Assembly (NCBI RefSeq): GCF_049723905.1 | Contig: NZ_JBJKFD010000001.1 | Span: 3,782,001-3,846,000 of the forward strand | DNA length: 64,000 bases | Direction of reading: 5' to 3' | Origin: G963665185 sp049723905 | Lineage (GTDB): Bacteria; Desulfobacterota; Desulfovibrionia; Desulfovibrionales; Desulfovibrionaceae | Shown here: positions 17,166-25,271 of the stretch, one piece after another | Position numbering within the stretch: the first letter of the stretch is position 1 | Layout of the letters: every line of letters begins with the position of its first letter | The notes under the pieces: generated by a model | What the model was told of the DNA's origin: nothing | Seen by the model: the letters and a program-made list of their open reading frames with translations, nothing else | Database searches by the model: none | Translations under genes and position numbers: made by a program

Positions 17166-17225
17166 AGCCTGGTCATTTCAATAAGTTTTTGGGAAAGGGC
17201 CGGGGCAATAACACGTTCTCGTCTG
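17166..17225 (-). pseudogene. Fic-protein C-terminal scrap (first copy)
   Basis: GGTCATTTCAATAAG...TTGGGAAAGGGCCGG matches the fic fragment at about 20370-20404. Roughly 90 bases present between the duplicated block and this motif in the second copy are missing here, so it is an internally deleted copy. Confidence 0.5.
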
Positions 17226-17238
17226 GCGCGGCCTCAAA

Positions 17239-19499
17239 TTCTTAAGCTGCCTATGCGGCAGTGAACACGGCAAACGCCTGGACCCGTGAGCAGTGGCGTT
17301 TCTAAGCTGCCTATGCGGCAGTGAACTTGGGACAGTGCTGGCAGTGTTGGGACTGATATTTCTAAGCTGCCTATGCGGCAGTGAACACATATTTTACCTT
17401 CTTAGTTACGTTCTTCTGTTTCTAAGCTGCCTATGCGGCAGTGAACCCCGCCATAAACAGTCGGTAGTTAATTCGATTTTTCTAAGCTGCCTATGCGGCA
17501 GTGAACTGCAGGTTACAACCCCAGCACTCCAAGGGCCAGTTTCTAAGCTGCCTATGCGGCAGTGAACTACCTGGGTTTCCCGGTGCGCTCTTCTGTAAAT
17601 TTCTAAGCTGCCTATGCGGCAGTGAACTCAGGCCAATGCTTTGAAGCGGGCTATTGATGCTTTCTAAGCTGCCTATGCGGCAGTGAACACTGTGAAAATT
17701 GCGGCGAGGAATTCGATGTATTTCTAAGCTGCCTATGCGGCAGTGAACAGTTTGTGCACCATCTGTATAAGTGTTTTAATTTTCTAAGCTGCCTATGCGG
17801 CAGTGAACAGCTGTGTGCGGCATGGATGCCAAAGGGGATATTTCTAAGCTGCCTATGCGGCAGTGAACGAACAGCAGCCGCCCCAGCAACCCGGCACCGG
17901 CTTTCTAAGCTGCCTATGCGGCAGTGAACCGTCATGGAGTTGTGACCCGTCCGGATGATCATTTCTAAGCTGCCTATGCGGCAGTGAACATCACGTCGCT
18001 CTGGTCTGGCGGCGGGGATTGTTTCTAAGCTGCCTATGCGGCAGTGAACGGCGACTCCAACGGGTACTATTCCGAGGCTGTTTTCTAAGCTGCCTATGCG
18101 GCAGTGAACGCCACCGCGTACCCATAATGCCGCAGCAGTGCTTTCTAAGCTGCCTATGCGGCAGTGAACAGGGTTGTGGCCAGCGCCCGGTGGTCGTCGT
18201 CTTTCTAAGCTGCCTATGCGGCAGTGAACGGCGAAAGGGATGAGATCAAACAGGCGTTTGATTTCTAAGCTGCCTATGCGGCAGTGAACGGCGAAAGGGA
18301 TGAGATCAAACAGGCGTTTGATTTCTAAGCTGCCTATGCGGCAGTGAACGGCGAAAGGGATGAGATCAAACAGGCGTTTGATTTCTAAGCTGCCTATGCG
18401 GCAGTGAACGTTGCCCCCCTTTCCGTCCACGGCTTCCATCTTTTTCTAAGCTGCCTATGCGGCAGTGAACACGCGATGAACTGCAAACCAAGCTGAAAGC
18501 CCATTTCTAAGCTGCCTATGCGGCAGTGAACGTTTCCGTTTCCCACGGCACGGTGGCGCGTGTGTTTCTAAGCTGCCTATGCGGCAGTGAACAGCCAGGA
18601 GAGACATGGGTGCATCCCACTACATTTCTAAGCTGCCTATGCGGCAGTGAACGGATAGACGCGCAATCGCCAGGATTGCAGCTATTTCTAAGCTGCCTAT
18701 GCGGCAGTGAACGAAAAAAGAGTTGACCCTGAACGAGGCATGGAATTTCTAAGCTGCCTATGCGGCAGTGAACACTTCGGCCCAAGCGACGCATACAGCC
18801 ATTGCATTTCTAAGCTGCCTATGCGGCAGTGAACGGGTACAAAGCTGACGGGGCTGAGCTATGCATTTTCTAAGCTGCCTATGCGGCAGTGAACGGCCAC
18901 CAGCCTGGACCAGGGCTTCCACCTGGTTTTCTAAGCTGCCTATGCGGCAGTGAACTCGCTGGACGGTTTCACCATCGGTGCCCGGCTTTTCTAAGCTGCC
19001 TATGCGGCAGTGAACTCCCAATTCCCCAACCTGGCGTCCGTAGAGTTCTTTCTAAGCTGCCTATGCGGCAGTGAACTGTCTTGGTGTGCGTGTACGCCCA
19101 GGGCGGGATTTCTAAGCTGCCTATGCGGCAGTGAACATATAGACAAAAAACGATTTTCTTTTTTCTTCTTTTCTAAGCTGCCTATGCGGCAGTGAACTCT
19201 CACAACGTTAACGAGATGGAGTCTCACATTTTCTAAGCTGCCTATGCGGCAGTGAACACAACTAAAATCAGACATGTATAATGGAATTGTTTCTAAGCTG
19301 CCTATGCGGCAGTGAACTATGGGGCGAAAGGTGAGAACTTATGGGGCGAAATTTCTAAGCTGCCTATGCGGCAGTGAACATTTATGAGTGGACAGTAGCT
19401 TGTGTGCTCCTTTTCTAAGCTGCCTATGCGGCAGTGAACTTGATTGTAAAAGACTTTCGTGCATTTCTTGATTTCTAAGCTGCCTATGCGGCAGTGAAC
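17239..19499 (-). CRISPR. CRISPR array 2 (type I-F, 38 repeats, 37 spacers)
   Basis: Thirty-eight 28-bp repeats, plus-strand form beginning TTTCTAAG and ending CAGTGAAC, differing from array 1 only in the loop (GCATA instead of GAGTA on the transcribed strand). The leader-distal repeat at 17239 is degenerate at its outer end (TTCTTAAG), as expected for the oldest repeat. Spacers are 32-34 bp. The spacer at 18230 occurs three times in a row (18230, 18290, 18350). The spacer at 19318-19351 contains an internal direct repeat (TATGGGGCGAAA twice). The leader side is 19499, so transcription runs on the minus strand towards the cas operon. Confidence 0.98.
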
Positions 19500-19627
19500 T
19501 AGACGGAAAAAGCTGCAACCATAGCCATTGCAATGGTTTTCGCCATTCTCCTCCTAAAAACCCTTTTTTTAGCCCAAATTGTAACCCATTGAAATTGCGT
19601 TTATTTTTGGGGGCTTGTTGAAAAAGG
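19500..19627 (-). promoter_or_regulatory. CRISPR array 2 leader
   Basis: Adjoins the first repeat of array 2 and is nearly identical base for base to the array 1 leader (8488-8616). The strong conservation suggests it still drives transcription and acquisition. Confidence 0.85.
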
Positions 19628-19776
19628 GTTAAAACCAGGGAATGGAAGCCTCCCCACTCAGACCATATGCCGAAAATGCCCCCGCGGAAGGGGCAGGCTG
19701 CAATGACCGAGGCATACAAACAGCCTGAAGCACTGTCCGGTGCTTGCGCTCTACATGCTAATGTAGGGCCGTTTCG
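19628..19776 (-). pseudogene. cas6f 3'-end remnant next to leader 2
   Basis: The homology between the two leader regions does not stop at the leader: it continues into the last ~48 codons of cas6f. The terminal SIPWF codons and stop are preserved (stop at 19628-19630), but further in there is a frameshift relative to 8690-8720 and several substitutions. Homology ends near 19776. This piece only makes sense as the tail of a second cas6f gene that once preceded leader 2. Confidence 0.85.
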
Positions 19777-19929
19777 CTAGCAAATGGACTAATCTTTTTC
19801 GATAAAGAGCGTTAGTTTTTAGAGCTGTCTGCCCAGTTAGGTGTAACCTCAGAGCAGTAGCGCCAAAGGATTATATCTACAACGTGGTTAGCCATTTCAT
19901 TTTTTATACTCAAAAAAATAACAAGTTTA
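19777..19929. other. Deletion scar between cas remnants
   Basis: About 150 bases with no match to the cas operon and no coding features, lying between the cas6f and cas1 stumps. It marks where some 8 kb of the second cas operon is missing. Confidence 0.5.
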
Positions 19930-19998
19930 TCTATGGAGTGCAAGATTGCTTTGAGTTTGAATGGAGGAATGGCTTGGTGACTTTCTGTTTGTTTATCA
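19930..19998 (-). pseudogene. cas1 5'-end remnant
   Basis: Matches the first ~20 codons of cas1 (compare 16811-16879), including GGCTTGGTGACTTTCTG, with several substitutions; the start codon itself is lost (ATG reads ATA). It is followed upstream by the near-identical copy of the cas1 upstream region (19999-20284). Confidence 0.85.
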
Positions 19999-20284
19999 AA
20001 GGGCTCCGTTTTACTTCGCGCTCGAATGGGAAAAGTGCTTTGATACGGATTTGAGCTGGCAGAGGTATGTCGTGTTCTATTGGCTGAGCTTCACCTCGCA
20101 GAATGGGCAATGGTAAACAAGGAAAGACTTTGTGTCGATAGTCATGCCGATTGAGTGGAAGAGGTTATGCGATTGGATGGCTTTTTATTGCAAGGGGTTG
20201 GCTTTAAGGTGAAGAGGAAAGGAAAAATTGGGGAGTGTCTGGCCGGATAAAGCCCGCACTTTTTGTCGCAAACGGTCTTTTGAG
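19999..20284 (-). repeat. Second copy of the cas operon upstream region
   Basis: Direct repeat of 16880-17165, differing at only a handful of positions by eye. It no longer drives an intact cas1. The repeat is much better conserved than the adjacent cas1 stump. Confidence 0.9.
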
Positions 20285-20293
20285 CGGCCGACT

Positions 20294-20632
20294 CTATTGT
20301 TTTTGCACCCACTGCCGTCCCTTTGAGGTCAGCCGGTATTTTTGTAAGCGGCTGTTGGGCTTGTCGGGAATGGTCATTTCAACAAGTTCTTGGGAAAGGG
20401 CCGGGCTGAGATAAAGCTCTCGGAATGATTTTCTGTCGCGGAGTTGGAGAGCGTCCTGAATCTCTGCCCGTGTCATCTCGTTTTGCAGTACGAGCAACAG
20501 CCGGTCTACTTGGGGGGTGACTTGGGGGGGGTGACTTGGGGGGTAGAGACGAGGAGCGCATTTCGAATCATACTGAGCATGAATTTTATGAAAGGTGCGC
20601 TGTCAGCCGCCTGTAATTCCCTCGTTCATGCG
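20294..20632 (-). pseudogene. C-terminal fragment of a Fic-family protein, frameshifted
   Basis: The minus strand reads SAPFIKFMLSMIRNALL, then proline/glutamine-rich QVTP repeats, then RLLLVLQNEMTRAEIQDAL...FRELYLSPAL...MTIPDKPNSRLQKYRLT. This is the standard C-terminal linker and winged-helix of Fic/DOC-type proteins. The catalytic HPFxDGNGR part is missing. Within the repeated QVTP linker a C tract has 8 residues where its neighbours have 6, shifting the frame. It is a truncated, frameshifted relic, and a smaller piece of the same gene lies at 17166. Confidence 0.75.
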
Positions 20633-20705
20633 CTCTAACGTTATTTTCATCCATTTTCAAAACTTCTGAAAACTCCCTGAAACTCCCGAGTTTTGTACGC
20701 AGATT

Positions 20706-20744
20706 TGCGGATAGGGCGCTTATTCTTCAAACTCCCTATCCGCA
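20706..20744. terminator. Hairpin displaced from the OYE gene by the IS element
   Basis: TGCGGATAGGG and CCCTATCCGCA form an 11-bp perfect stem. Before the IS insertion it lay about 15 bases after the stop codon of the Old-Yellow-Enzyme gene, where a terminator would be. It lacks a long T run, so termination strength is uncertain. Confidence 0.5.
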
Positions 20745-20765
20745 TACAAATCAAAGTGCTATTTA

Positions 20766-22226
20766 GTCGGGCCTGAAATATCTCTAGTGGATTGATTTTT
20801 ATTAACAATTCTCCTTGTACAATGTAGTATTTTCGACCAGAGAACGTTGTGAATTCGTATAAAACCGGTCGAAATGATGCAGCGAATGGCGGGAGAATCA
20901 TGAGGGCAAAACCCAAAAAACAGCCGCAGGGTACGTTCCTTTACCCAGACCTTCTGGACCAGCTCAATCCGAAGGCTCCGCTCCTTCAATTGGCGAGGAG
21001 AATTCCCTGGGGGCGATTCGAGGAGGAGTTCGCCGGACTCTACAGCGACCAAGGTCGGCCAGCCAAGCCGCCCCGGCTAATGGTCGGGCTGATGCTGCTC
21101 AAGCAGTTGGAGAATCTGAGCGACGAACGGGTCGTGGAGGCATGGACGCAAAATCCCTACTACCAGGCGTTTTGCGGTATGACCGAGTTCCAGTGGAAGC
21201 TGCCTTGCGATCCCACGGATTTGATCTATTTCCGCAAGCGCATTGGCGAGGACGGGGCACGACTGATTTTCGAGGTCTCCGTGGAACTGCACGGTGATGA
21301 CGCCAAAGAACGAGAGATCACGGTGGATACCACGGTCCAGGAAAAGAACGTAACCTTTCCTACCGACCTGAAGCTTTTGACCAAAGTCATCGAGGGCTGC
21401 CGTAAGATCGCGGACAGCGAAGGCGTCGGTCTACGCCGCAGCTTCAAGCGCACGCTCCCCAAGCTTCGGCTGAAACGGATGAAGATGGCCAAAAAGGCGA
21501 GGAAGATGCGGACAATGGCTGGTGCCTTGATCCGTGAACTCCGGCGCAAATTGCCGGGCGAAGCCCTGGGCCGCCACCAGGAGCGACTTGACCTGTACGA
21601 GCGGGTCAAGGACCAGAAACGAAGCGACAAGAATAAGGTCTACAGCCTACACGAACCCGATATTCTCTGCATCTCCAAGGGTAAAGCGCACAAGCAGTAC
21701 GAGTTCGGGCGCAAGGCGTCCATCGCGGTCACAAAAACTACGGGTATCATCGTCGGCGCGATGTCGTTCAACGAGAACGTCTACGACGGCCATACGTTGC
21801 CGGATGTCCTCGAACAGTGTTGGGAGGTCACCGGGGTCTGTCCGTCCATGGCGATCTGCGACCGAGGCTACAGGGGCCTGAATCAGGTCGGTGACACGCA
21901 AATCCTCATCCCAAAGCCTCCGAAGAAGAAGGACACACCGTACCAGCGCCTTATGGCGCGGCTCCGCTTCCGCCGTCGGGCGGCTATCGAGCCGGTGATC
22001 GGCCATCTCAAACACGATCACCGCATGGCCCGGAGCTATCTCAAGGGCGCGGTCGGCGACGCCATTAACTTGTTTATGGCCGCAGCGGCGTTCAACTTCA
22101 GGAAGTGGATGCGGAAAATCGGAGAGTTTTTTGCGCTCTTGGCGTTTCTGCTCCTCGGCAAAGACTCAAGCCGACGGCTGGCGGAAAATGTGGCGTAGAA
22201 GCTGAAACGGGTTTTTCAGGCCTGAC
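20766..22226 (+). mobile_element. IS5-family insertion sequence (1461 bp)
   Basis: Imperfect terminal inverted repeats GTCGGGCCTGAAA (left) and GTCAGGCCTGAAA (right, read inward) bound one transposase gene. A 6-bp direct repeat TATTTA flanks the element at 20760-20765 and 22227-22232, the probable target duplication. Insertion was exactly at the stop codon of the flanking OYE gene: the terminal base of the element regenerates a TAG stop, leaving the protein unchanged. The clean ends and intact transposase suggest a recent, potentially active insertion. Confidence 0.9.
20900..22198 (+). CDS. IS5-family DDE transposase
   Basis: A 432-residue transposase starting at MRAKPKKQPQGTFLYPDLLD, with GGGAG upstream. 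The DDE triad is visible: Asp in REITVDTTVQEKN, Asp in MAICDRGYRG and Glu in AAIEPVIGHLKHDHRM. The N-terminal DUF772-type region (GRPAKPPRLMVGLMLLKQL) and basic linker are typical of the IS5 group. The frame is intact and fills the element. Confidence 0.94.
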   Translation: MRAKPKKQPQGTFLYPDLLDQLNPKAPLLQLARRIPWGRFEEEFAGLYSDQGRPAKPPRLMVGLMLLKQLENLSDERVVEAWTQNPYYQAFCGMTEFQWKLPCDPTDLIYFRKRIGEDGARLIFEVSVELHGDDAKEREITVDTTVQEKNVTFPTDLKLLTKVIEGCRKIADSEGVGLRRSFKRTLPKLRLKRMKMAKKARKMRTMAGALIRELRRKLPGEALGRHQERLDLYERVKDQKRSDKNKVYSLHEPDILCISKGKAHKQYEFGRKASIAVTKTTGIIVGAMSFNENVYDGHTLPDVLEQCWEVTGVCPSMAICDRGYRGLNQVGDTQILIPKPPKKKDTPYQRLMARLRFRRRAAIEPVIGHLKHDHRMARSYLKGAVGDAINLFMAAAAFNFRKWMRKIGEFFALLAFLLLGKDSSRRLAENVA

Positions 22227-23317
22227 TATTTATCTGTAAACACAGCACAATAATTCCCGTCATCATGCCTGCACTTGGAGCAGTGCACACATTTGGCTTT
22301 TTTCCGGTCCCCTTCTTTCCAGCGTTTGAACAGGTCCGGTTCTGCCAGGAGCGGGCGGGAGAGGCCGAAGAGTTCAATCTCCGTTTCGTTCAGTATGGAT
22401 TCGATATGATCCGGTTGTGACAAGCCGCCCACGGTAATGACCGGGATATCCACATCGCGGCTGATGATGGCGCCATATTCGGCAAAGTAGCCCTGTTTTT
22501 TGAGCTCATGGCCATCAAAAAATTCACCGGCCATGGATTTCGCCTTGCCGTGGATGTTGCCGGAAATCTCCAGGCCTTGAACGCCCATTTTTTCCAGCTT
22601 GCTACATATGATCCTTGTTTCATCAAAGGTCAGTCCGCCCTCAAAGAACTCACTGGCGGTGAGCTTGACCAGAATCGGGTAGTCTGCACCTACTTCTTTG
22701 CGCATGGCGTCGTATATCTCAACCATGAAACGCATGCGGTTTTCCAATGATCCGCCGTATTCATCGGTGCGGTTATTGTAATACGGACTCAAAAACTGGT
22801 TGATCAGGTAGGTGTGCGCTGCGTGGATTTCAACCCCATCGAAACCGGAGTCCTTGGCCCTTTTTCCGGCAGCGGCAAAAGCTTTGATGATATACCTGAT
22901 GTCATCCTTGGTCATGGGCTTACCGCAGGTGCCAGTGCTTCTCTCGGGAACATCACCGGGCGCGAAGATGGTTCGTTTGCCCACGTTGTAAGTCGTTTTG
23001 GTGCCGCCATAGGCAATCTGGAGGATAATTTTGGAGCCGTGTTTGTGTACTATGTCAGTCAGTTTGCGATAATCGGCTATGAAAAGATCATCGTAAATGC
23101 CCATCATGCCATGGTTGGGTTGCTCTTCAACCACCACATTGGCGTACCCGGTTATGATCAGCCCCACTTCGTTTGCAGCCAGAGTTTTGTATATCTCGTA
23201 AAGTTGGGGAGTCATGCGCCCGTTTTCTGTGGTCATGTTTTCCCAGGTGGCACTGCGGACCAGCCTGTTTTTAAGAGTCAACGGGCCGAGTTTACACTTT
23301 TCAAAAAGAGTCTTCAT
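22226..23317 (-). CDS. Old Yellow Enzyme-family NADH:flavin oxidoreductase
   Basis: A 363-residue FMN TIM-barrel. Features: KLGPLTLKNRLVRSATWEN (N-terminal FMN strand), DGVEIHAAHTYLINQFLSPYYNNRTDEYGGSLENR (substrate His and the family's signature loop), GGLSQPD and ELFGLSRPLLAEPDL (FMN phosphate). The C-terminus KCVHCSKCRHDDG with clustered cysteines is usual in anaerobe members lacking the Fe-S/FAD extension. It should be a cytoplasmic ene-reductase acting on an activated double bond. It is divergent from the sigma-54 regulator gene, suggesting it belongs to the same response as the downstream periplasmic reductase. The stop codon sits at the IS5 junction. Confidence 0.9.
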   Translation of the reverse strand: MKTLFEKCKLGPLTLKNRLVRSATWENMTTENGRMTPQLYEIYKTLAANEVGLIITGYANVVVEEQPNHGMMGIYDDLFIADYRKLTDIVHKHGSKIILQIAYGGTKTTYNVGKRTIFAPGDVPERSTGTCGKPMTKDDIRYIIKAFAAAGKRAKDSGFDGVEIHAAHTYLINQFLSPYYNNRTDEYGGSLENRMRFMVEIYDAMRKEVGADYPILVKLTASEFFEGGLTFDETRIICSKLEKMGVQGLEISGNIHGKAKSMAGEFFDGHELKKQGYFAEYGAIISRDVDIPVITVGGLSQPDHIESILNETEIELFGLSRPLLAEPDLFKRWKEGDRKKAKCVHCSKCRHDDGNYCAVFTDK

Positions 23318-23342
23318 TTCTATTCCTAATATGAAGTTGTTA

Positions 23343-23380
23343 GAATCAAAACTTTACAGTAAGATGTTACACTTTGATTC
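23343..23380. promoter_or_regulatory. Inverted repeat with TTAC motifs upstream of OYE gene
   Basis: GAATCAAA and TTTGATTC (8 bp, perfect) flank a TTTACAG...TGTTACA core. The TGTTACA half-site recurs in the palindromes before the sigma-54 operon, so the same regulator may bind here, just upstream of the OYE start. Confidence 0.45.
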
Positions 23381-23476
23381 TTGGTTTCGGAATAACGATT
23401 GCATTAACTATGCCTGGTCCTTGACCCAGATTTTTTGCTTTCATCGAAAAGAATAAACACCCAATGAAGAGCCGAT

Positions 23477-25006
23477 ATGGAAACCCCGGACCCTGATCAA
23501 TTGAATATAGCCGATGTGTTAAAACGCATTGATGAAGTGCATGATAAGGATCTTCGATGCCTCCTTAGAACCACACTGGAAGCTGTTCAACGGAAGCTCC
23601 AGAAAAGTACCAATGAACTTTATCGCTTGCGTTTAAATCTGGAGAATTCATTTAACAGCATTCCGGATGCGATTGTCACTGTGGACGAGGGGATACGCAT
23701 CCTTTCTGCCAACGCGGCTTTCCTTTCCTTTTATGGTGGCATTCTGGCTGACTACAAAGGGAGGACTTTTGATCAGTGTTTAGGCAAAAACTCCGCGCCA
23801 TACACCAGCGTAATCCGCCAGACTCTGGAGCTGGGCAGGTTGACCTCCCATTTTCGGGTGAATACGACCACCCCCGATGGCAAGGCTTGCAAGCTGGAGC
23901 TCAACGCTGCCCCCTTACGCACCGGAGAATATGGCTTTGGTGGTGCGGTACTGGTTATTAAGGATATGACAAGTACCGCGGCTCTGGAGCGGCAACTTGA
24001 AGACCGCAAGCTGCTCAACAACATGGTCGGGAAAAGCGACTCCATGAAAAGGGTTGCCACTCTGGTGCACAGCCTTTCGGATATTGCCACCACAGTGTTG
24101 ATTACCGGGGAGTCCGGCACAGGCAAGGAACTCGTGGCCGACGCCCTGCACTATACCGGGATCAGGGCAGATAATAGAATTGTCAAAGTAAACTGTGCCG
24201 CTCTTTCGAAATCATTGCTGGAAAGTGAACTTTTCGGCCATGTGCGCGGAGCCTTTACCGGAGCCAGCCGCGATTCCGAAGGCCGGGTTGCCGCAGCCGA
24301 AGGAGGGACTCTCTTTCTGGATGAAATCGGCGATCTCCCTCTTTCTATCCAACTAAAACTATTGCGTTTTCTCGAAAACAAGGAATACGAGCGCGTAGGC
24401 AGCACCAAGCCGCATAAAGCCGACGTACGCGTTGTGACCGCCACAAACGCCGACTTGATACGCAAAGTTCGTGACGGCTCCTTTCGTAAGGATCTGTACT
24501 ACAGGCTCAATGTATTCCAGATTGAAATGCCCCCCTTGCGCGAACGCAAGGAAGATATTCCTTTGCTGGTTGAAAGTTTCATCACTCTTTACAACAATGA
24601 ACTGGGCCGCTCAATTAAATCCATCTCCCCGGAATTCCTGGATACGCTCATGCTGTACGACTGGCCGGGCAATGTCCGTGAACTGCGCCATTGCATCGAA
24701 TACGCGTCCATTTTGTGCCGGGAAGAAATGCTGCAGTGCGTCCATCTTCCGCAGAATTTCAAGGATAGCTGCAATTGCCTGTCCGCCTCCTCTATGCCGC
24801 AACCGACACCGGAACAGCTGCCCCCATCCACGCTCGGAACGGCTGTCAACGAGACATCGGCAAAGCGATGCAGTTTTGAGAAGCAAAAGGTACTCGATGC
24901 ACTTGAACAGGCGGGCTGGAAAAAGGCCCGGGCAGCCCGTATTTTGGGCATCAGCCGCCCGACCCTTTACCGTTGGATGAAACGAGCCGGGATTGCCGAG
25001 CAGTAA
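23477..25006 (+). CDS. Sigma-54-dependent transcriptional activator with PAS domain
   Basis: A 509-residue enhancer-binding protein. Residues about 60-170 form a PAS sensor (NSIPDAIVTVDEGIRILSAN). The AAA+ domain has Walker A GESGTGKELVA, the sigma-54 contact loop GAFTGA, Walker B GGTLFLDEIGDLP and the R-finger region. The C-terminus is a Fis-type helix-turn-helix (ARILGISRPTLYRWMKRAG). It lies between the divergent OYE gene and the cytochrome/flavoprotein operon, which has a -24/-12 promoter, so it very probably activates that operon in response to a ligand or redox state sensed by PAS. Confidence 0.93.
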   Translation: METPDPDQLNIADVLKRIDEVHDKDLRCLLRTTLEAVQRKLQKSTNELYRLRLNLENSFNSIPDAIVTVDEGIRILSANAAFLSFYGGILADYKGRTFDQCLGKNSAPYTSVIRQTLELGRLTSHFRVNTTTPDGKACKLELNAAPLRTGEYGFGGAVLVIKDMTSTAALERQLEDRKLLNNMVGKSDSMKRVATLVHSLSDIATTVLITGESGTGKELVADALHYTGIRADNRIVKVNCAALSKSLLESELFGHVRGAFTGASRDSEGRVAAAEGGTLFLDEIGDLPLSIQLKLLRFLENKEYERVGSTKPHKADVRVVTATNADLIRKVRDGSFRKDLYYRLNVFQIEMPPLRERKEDIPLLVESFITLYNNELGRSIKSISPEFLDTLMLYDWPGNVRELRHCIEYASILCREEMLQCVHLPQNFKDSCNCLSASSMPQPTPEQLPPSTLGTAVNETSAKRCSFEKQKVLDALEQAGWKKARAARILGISRPTLYRWMKRAGIAEQ

Positions 25007-25010
25007 ATCC

Positions 25011-25147
25011 GTTACAGGGTAACTTTTCACTTTTCTGGAGAGTCACATGCCGTTACATAATTAGTGTAACACTAAGGTGTAATATATACTGTTACATAAA
25101 CTGTAACTTTACATGTTGCACATTCCACGTCGTGTGAATTATGTAAC
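25011..25147. promoter_or_regulatory. Cluster of GTTACA/TGTAAC palindromes (enhancer sites)
   Basis: Inverted repeats GTTACA-N7-TGTAAC (25052-25070) and GTTACA-N5-TGTAAC (25091-25107), a GTTAC-AGG-GTAAC palindrome at 25011-25023 and a TGTAAC half-site at 25142-25147 lie 85-225 bases upstream of the -24/-12 promoter. Their form and distance are those of enhancer-binding-protein sites, so the neighbouring regulator is the likely ligand. Confidence 0.75.
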
Positions 25148-25232
25148 AAAGTATGGTTTATGCAAAGACCGTTTGTAATTACTTTTTTAAATTACCCATT
25201 TAAAACAGAGACATATGCTCATCTTAAAATTG

Positions 25233-25248
25233 TGGCACGCGAACTGCT
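25233..25248 (+). promoter_or_regulatory. Sigma-54 (-24/-12) promoter
   Basis: TGGCACGCGAACTGCT has the invariant GG and GC separated by 10 bases and matches the consensus except for C instead of T before TGC. It places the transcript start near 25259, just ahead of the ribosome site of the first gene. Confidence 0.85.
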
Positions 25249-25271
25249 ATGGAGCCACAGGAGCTTAAACT

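Noticed and set aside
23398..23420. Minus-strand GGCATAGTTAATGC with sigma-54-like GG-N10-GC spacing upstream of the OYE gene
   Set aside because: Poor match at TGGCAC and TTGC, and the only nearby enhancer-like sites lie on the wrong side. Not called as a promoter.
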